64,000 nt of DNA from Arthrobacter saudimassiliensis (GTDB taxonomy: Bacteria > Actinomycetota > Actinomycetes > Actinomycetales > Micrococcaceae): positions 248,001-312,000 of the forward strand of contig LN483072.1 in NCBI GenBank assembly GCA_900016675.1. Direction: 5' to 3'. The notes below the pieces were generated by a model, which worked only from the letters and a program-made list of their open reading frames with translations, did not search any database and had not been told where the DNA came from. A program made the position numbers and the translations under genes. Positions 60,556 to 64,000 of the stretch are shown piece after piece. The stretch's first letter is position 1. Every line of letters begins with the position of its first letter.

Positions 60556-61352
60556 CGTCCGCTCCGTCCGGCCAGGCGGGCCTCGCCCGTGATGTCGACA
60601 GGGTTGTCCCGGGTGCTGGCCAGGATCTCGGCCAGGTGCAGGGTGGTGACGCCGGTGCCTTCGCGGGAGAGGCCGCCGCCGATGTGCATCAGGCAGGACG
60701 CGTCGCCGCCGGTGCACAGCTCCGCGCCGGTGGAGACGATGTTGGCGGCCTTGTCCTCCAGCATCGCGGTGGAGACCTGGGAGTTCTTGATCGAGAAGGT
60801 GCCGCCGAAGCCGCAGCACTGGTCGGCGGACGGCAGCGGGGCGACCTCGATGCCGCCCACCGTCTGCAGCAGGTCCAGCTGCCGGTCCCCCAGCCGCAGC
60901 AGGCGCATGCCGTGGCAGCTGGGGTGGTAGGTGACCTTGTGCGGGAACCAGGAGCCGAGCTGCTCGGCGGCGTCGGTCACGCCGAGCACGTCGGTGAGGA
61001 GCTGGGCGAACTCGTAGGTGCGGGCGCCGACCTCCTCGGCGCGCTTCTCCAGGCCGGCGTCGCCGCAGGCCCGCGCCAGCATCGGGTGCTGGTGCTTCAC
61101 GGAGGCGACGCAGGATCCGGACGGGGCGACGGCGACGTCGTAGTCTCCGGTGTCGAACGCCTCGACGTGGTTGCGGACCACCGGCAGGGCCTCCGGGAAG
61201 TACCCGGAGTTCATGTGCATCTGCCCGCAGCAGGCCTGTCCGGCGGGGAACACGACCTCGTGGCCCAGCCGCTCCAGCACGGCGGCGGTGGCACGGGCGG
61301 TGCTCGGGTACATCGCATCGACGATGCAGGTGGCGAACAGCGCGATTCTCAT
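60552..61352 (-). CDS. lutA: CCG-domain protein LutA
   Basis: First gene of the lactate-oxidation operon, 266 residues from ATG 61352 (MRIALFATCIVDAMYP) with a strong GGGAGG site. Two CCG motifs, QACCGQMHMN and DQCCGFGGTF, bind an iron-sulfur or related cluster as in the heterodisulfide-reductase/GlcF family. SCVASVKHQHPML and HPSCHGMRLL lie between them. A perfect 15-bp palindrome 31-45 bp upstream is the likely operator. Confidence 0.95.
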   Translation of the reverse strand: MRIALFATCIVDAMYPSTARATAAVLERLGHEVVFPAGQACCGQMHMNSGYFPEALPVVRNHVEAFDTGDYDVAVAPSGSCVASVKHQHPMLARACGDAGLEKRAEEVGARTYEFAQLLTDVLGVTDAAEQLGSWFPHKVTYHPSCHGMRLLRLGDRQLDLLQTVGGIEVAPLPSADQCCGFGGTFSIKNSQVSTAMLEDKAANIVSTGAELCTGGDASCLMHIGGGLSREGTGVTTLHLAEILASTRDNPVDITGEARLAGRSGR

Positions 61353-61382
61353 AACAAGCCTCCCAGCCGGACACCCGGCACG

Positions 61383-61397
61383 TATGGTCTGACCATA
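61383..61397. promoter_or_regulatory. LldR/GntR-type operator upstream of lutA
   Basis: TATGGTC-T-GACCATA is a perfect palindrome, and its core TGGTCTGACCA fits TNGTNNNACNA, the motif described for the FCD-type lactate regulator LldR of Corynebacterium. It lies 31 bp before the lutA start, where a repressor would block transcription. Confidence 0.65.
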
Positions 61398-61483
61398 GTA
61401 GAACACGTGGCAGCAGTGTAGCCAAGGGCACCACGACCGGTGACGGCGGTCACCAGTGTTCGGAAAAGTGGGCTAGCATTCTG

Positions 61484-61508
61484 TGGCCTGACCAATATGG
61501 CCTGACCA
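61484..61508. promoter_or_regulatory. Two LldR-like half-matched sites upstream of lldP copy 2
   Basis: TGGCCTGACCA occurs twice, at 61484-61494 and 61498-61508, 14 bp start to start. Each differs from the lutA site by one base (C for T in the left half). They lie 45-69 bp upstream of the permease start. The arrangement suggests one regulator acting on both sides of the divergent lutABC/lldP region. Confidence 0.55.
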
Positions 61509-61552
61509 TGGGCCAGGCTGCCGTCCGCTTCTCCGAGCCCTTGAGGAACCCC

Positions 61553-63295
61553 GTGGATACCTTCGTCCCCGCCACCGACCCGGTGCTGAACAGCGTGGCC
61601 TGGTCCGCCCTGGTCGCACTGCTGCCGCTGCTGGTCTTCTTTGTGCTGCTGGCCTTCCTCAAGGTCAAGGCCCACGTGGCCGGGGCGGCCGCCCTGCTCG
61701 CGGCCATCGTGGTGGCCGTGCTGGCCTACCGGATGCCCGCCGGGCTGGCCCTTCTCTCGGCCAGTCAGGGCGCGGTGTTCGGCGCGTTCCCCGTGCTCTG
61801 GATCGTGATCATGGCCGTCTGGCTGTACCAGATCACCGTGCTCAGCGGCCGGTTCGAGGACCTGCGCCGCGTCTTCGACCGGATCGGCGGCGGCGACGTG
61901 CGCGTGCAGGCCATCCTGGTCGCGTTCTGCTTCGGCGGCCTGCTCGAGGCCCTGGCCGGCTTCGGCGCCCCGGTGGCCATCACCGCCACCATGCTGGTGG
62001 CCCTGGGCATCCGCCCGCTGAAGGCCGCCGCCGCCGTGCTCGTGGCCAACACCGCCCCGGTCGCCTTCGGCGCCATGGCCATTCCGATCACCACCGCCGC
62101 CAACCTGACCGGCCTCGACGCCGTCCACCTGGGCACCGTCGTCGGCCGCCAGGCGCCGGTGCTGGCCGTCTTCGTGCCGCTGCTGCTGGTCTTCATCCTG
62201 GACGGGCGCCGCGGCATGCGCGACACCTGGCCGGTGGCCGTCGTCACCGGCGGCGCGTTCGCCGTGGCCCAGGTGCTCTGCTCCACCTTCTTCTCCTACG
62301 AGCTGACCGACATCGTCGCCGCCCTGGCCGGCCTCGGCGCCGCCGTCGTGTTCCTGCGCTTCTGGCAGCCGCGCGGCCTGGAGTCCGCCCGCGAGCGGAT
62401 GGGCCTGCCCGCCGTGGCCGGGTCCGTCACCGCCGGCACCGGTTCCCGCACCGGGGTGCCCGGCGTCGGCGCCTCCGCTTCCGGGACGGCCGGAACCGGC
62501 GACGAGCTGACCGCCTCCCGCACCTGGCTGGCCCTGTTCCCGTACTTCCTGGTCATCGTGGTGTTCGGCATCGGCAAGCTGTGGCGGTGGGGTGTGGACG
62601 TGCCCGCCTTCCTGGCCTCCACCGACGTCAAGATCGCCTGGCCGTGGCTGCATGAGCGGCTGCTGGACGACTCCGGCAACCCGGTCTCCTCCACCATCTA
62701 CACCTTCACCTGGCTCTCCTCCCCCGGCACCCTGCTGCTCATCACCGGCCTGATCGTGGCCGTGGTGTACGCGAAGTTCACCGACGGCGGCCGGTACGCG
62801 CTGCGCGTCGCCGACGCCGTGAAGGAGATCGGCCGCACCACCTGGAACATGCGCTGGGCCGGCCTGACCATCCTGTCCGTGCTGTCCCTGGCCTACGTCA
62901 TGAACTTCTCCGGACAGACCGTGGCCATCGGCACCTGGCTGGCCGGCACCGGAGCGTTCTTCGCCTTCCTCTCCCCCGTGCTGGGCTGGGTGGGCACCGC
63001 GGTGACCGGCTCCGACACCTCCGCCAACGCCCTGTTCGCCCGCCTGCAGCAGACCGCCGGCCTCGAAGCCGGGATCGACCCGAACCTGCTGGTCGCGGCC
63101 AACACCACCGGCGGCGTCGTCGGCAAGCTGATCAGCCCGCAGAACCTGGCCATCGCCGTCACCGCGGTGAAGCTGGACGGCCAGGAGTCGGTGCTGCTGA
63201 AGAAGGTGGTCGGCTGGAGCGTGGGCCTGCTGCTGGTGCTCTGCACGCTGGTCTACCTGCAGTCCACCCCCGTGCTGGGCTGGATGCTCCCGTAG
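61553..63295 (+). CDS. lldP: L-lactate permease (copy 2)
   Basis: Lactate permease of 580 residues. I start at GTG 61553 (VDTFVPATDPVLNSVAW), which has GAGGA 5 nt upstream and aligns with the N-terminus of copy 1; an upstream ATG would add residues overlapping the operator. LSASQGAVFGAFPVLWIVIM, FCFGGLLEALAGFGAPVAIT and NFSGQTVAIGTWLAGTGAFF are conserved. Its central loop is shorter than in copy 1. Divergent from lutABC and sharing the operator region, this copy is probably the one induced by lactate. Confidence 0.95.
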   Translation: MDTFVPATDPVLNSVAWSALVALLPLLVFFVLLAFLKVKAHVAGAAALLAAIVVAVLAYRMPAGLALLSASQGAVFGAFPVLWIVIMAVWLYQITVLSGRFEDLRRVFDRIGGGDVRVQAILVAFCFGGLLEALAGFGAPVAITATMLVALGIRPLKAAAAVLVANTAPVAFGAMAIPITTAANLTGLDAVHLGTVVGRQAPVLAVFVPLLLVFILDGRRGMRDTWPVAVVTGGAFAVAQVLCSTFFSYELTDIVAALAGLGAAVVFLRFWQPRGLESARERMGLPAVAGSVTAGTGSRTGVPGVGASASGTAGTGDELTASRTWLALFPYFLVIVVFGIGKLWRWGVDVPAFLASTDVKIAWPWLHERLLDDSGNPVSSTIYTFTWLSSPGTLLLITGLIVAVVYAKFTDGGRYALRVADAVKEIGRTTWNMRWAGLTILSVLSLAYVMNFSGQTVAIGTWLAGTGAFFAFLSPVLGWVGTAVTGSDTSANALFARLQQTAGLEAGIDPNLLVAANTTGGVVGKLISPQNLAIAVTAVKLDGQESVLLKKVVGWSVGLLLVLCTLVYLQSTPVLGWMLP

Positions 63296-63312
63296 CACAC
63301 AGGTGTTCCGCT

Positions 63313-63348
63313 GATGCTCCAAGGGCCTAGATTGGTCCTTGGAGCATC
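63313..63348. terminator. Inverted repeat between lldP copy 2 and the FAD-linked oxidase
   Basis: GATGCTCCAAGG (63313-63324) pairs perfectly with CCTTGGAGCATC (63337-63348) around a 12-nt loop. It sits 17 bp after the permease stop and 30 bp before the next start. It could be a terminator without a U-tract or a dyad operator for the oxidase gene. Confidence 0.5.
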
Positions 63349-63378
63349 GCCGCTTCCCCACGACGGATCAGGATCGAT

Positions 63379-64000
63379 ATGAGCGTCACTGCAGATAACC
63401 CCGTCCACCCGTTCGCCGGTGCCTTCACCGAGCTGGGCCCGAACATCAGCACCCGGGAAATCGACCGGCGCAAGATGGCCCACGACGCCTCGCACTACCT
63501 GCTGGTTCCGCAGGCGGTGGCCACCCCCGGCTCGGCCGAGGAGGTGGCCGGGCTGCTGCGCCGCAGCCGCGCCCAGGGCATCCCCGCCACCTTCCGTTCC
63601 GGCGGCACCAGCCTCTCCGGGCAGGGCATCACCGACGCGCTGCTGATCGACACCCGCCGCCACTTCCGCGGCATCCAGGTGCTCGACGACGGCGCCCGGG
63701 TGCGCGTGGAGCCCGGCGTCACCGTGCGGGCGGTCAACGCCCGGCTCACCCCGCACGGGCGCAAGCTCGGCCCCGACCCGGCCAGCGAGATCGCCTGCAC
63801 GATCGGCGGGGTGGTCGCCAACAACTCCTCGGGCATGTCCTGCGGCACCGAGTTCAACACCTATCAGACCGTGGAATCCCTGGTGATGGTGCTGCCTTCG
63901 GGGACCGTCATCGACTCCGCCGCCCCCGACGCCGCCGAGCGGCTGCGCACCCTGGAGCCGGAGCTGTTCGACGGGCTGCTGCGCCTGCGCGGCCGGATCG
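63379..64000 (+). CDS. FAD-linked oxidase, D-lactate/glycolate type (5' part only)
   Basis: Start of a flavoprotein of the GlcD/Dld family, cut by the window edge after 207 codons. The FAD_binding_4 domain is clear: LVPQAVATPGSAEEVAGLLR, the pyrophosphate motif FRSGGTSLSGQG, and GPDPASEIACTIGGVVANNS followed by SSGMSCGT. Proteins opening like this are often long, with a C-terminal iron-sulfur domain, but that part is not visible. It is downstream of and in the same direction as the lactate permease, so a D-lactate dehydrogenase is the best guess. ATG 63379 follows CAGGAT. Confidence 0.9.
   Translation, partial: MSVTADNPVHPFAGAFTELGPNISTREIDRRKMAHDASHYLLVPQAVATPGSAEEVAGLLRRSRAQGIPATFRSGGTSLSGQGITDALLIDTRRHFRGIQVLDDGARVRVEPGVTVRAVNARLTPHGRKLGPDPASEIACTIGGVVANNSSGMSCGTEFNTYQTVESLVMVLPSGTVIDSAAPDAAERLRTLEPELFDGLLRLRGRI

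Overview
The window is very GC-rich (about 70 percent by eye). It has many GTG and TTG starts, ATGA gene overlaps, actinobacterial-type regulators and transporters, and a urease operon in the order ureA-B-C-F-G-D. It looks like a chromosomal segment of a high-GC actinobacterium, most likely of the Micrococcales (Arthrobacter-like Micrococcaceae). This is inferred from gene style, not from a marker gene. There is no rRNA, tRNA, CRISPR array, phage or transposase gene that I can recognise. It reads as a catabolic and nitrogen-scavenging region, and most genes fall into recognisable operons.

Layout. 1-4354: a sugar ABC importer (two permeases and a lipoprotein binding protein) divergent from a LacI regulator, with two identical 14-bp operator palindromes between them. 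4426-9121: the urease operon, without ureE, followed by three 84-bp tandem repeats. 9519-15782: a membrane protein, a haloacetate-dehalogenase-like hydrolase, two zinc alcohol dehydrogenases, a YchJ-like protein and a membrane-anchored Ser/Thr kinase. 15978-22741: a divergent Nramp-family transporter, an HhH protein, twin cold-shock genes with matching leaders, DUF421, a thioesterase, an LLM flavin oxidoreductase, an SRPBCC protein and a universal stress protein. 22751-38443: a large polyamine/omega-amino-acid block with potDABC, an Lrp regulator, two aminotransferases, two FAD amine oxidases, a cupin, a PucR regulator, a CoA-acylating MmsA-type dehydrogenase and an aminobutyraldehyde dehydrogenase. 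38543-46786: an HNH-Excalibur lipoprotein, a PutP symporter, DUF302, L-lactate dehydrogenase, a GntR regulator with a gamma-glutamyltransferase, a DUF1275 protein and a GNAT enzyme. 46975-52917: a lactate permease, HpaI/HpaH-type enzymes, an M20 amidohydrolase and an unusual alcohol dehydrogenase. 53470-58347: the urea importer urtABCDE. 58376-64000: lutABC divergent from a second lactate permease, then the start of an FAD-linked D-lactate/glycolate-type oxidase cut by the window edge.

How the genes work together. UrtABCDE imports urea and the urease splits it. Both operons carry similar upstream arrays of 5-mers that fit a GlnR-type nitrogen box, so they may be switched on together under nitrogen limitation although they lie about 45 kb apart. 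The pot block can import putrescine or spermidine, remove their amino groups and oxidise the aldehydes. The MmsA-type enzyme next to a second aminotransferase suggests a branch through beta-alanine and malonate semialdehyde to acetyl-CoA. Lactate is covered by two permeases, the LutABC oxidase, a lactate dehydrogenase and a probable D-2-hydroxy-acid oxidase. Palindromes in the lutA-lldP gap fit a GntR/LldR-type operator.

The features that most deserve a second look are the shared ure/urt motif, the two copies of an intergenic repeat family beside the ure and urt operons, the conserved hairpins of the two csp leaders, an Nramp homologue without the usual metal-binding motifs, a UreG with a His-rich C-terminal tail, and an alcohol dehydrogenase without the normal glycine-rich nucleotide motif. 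I found no clear sign of a wholly new multi-gene system.
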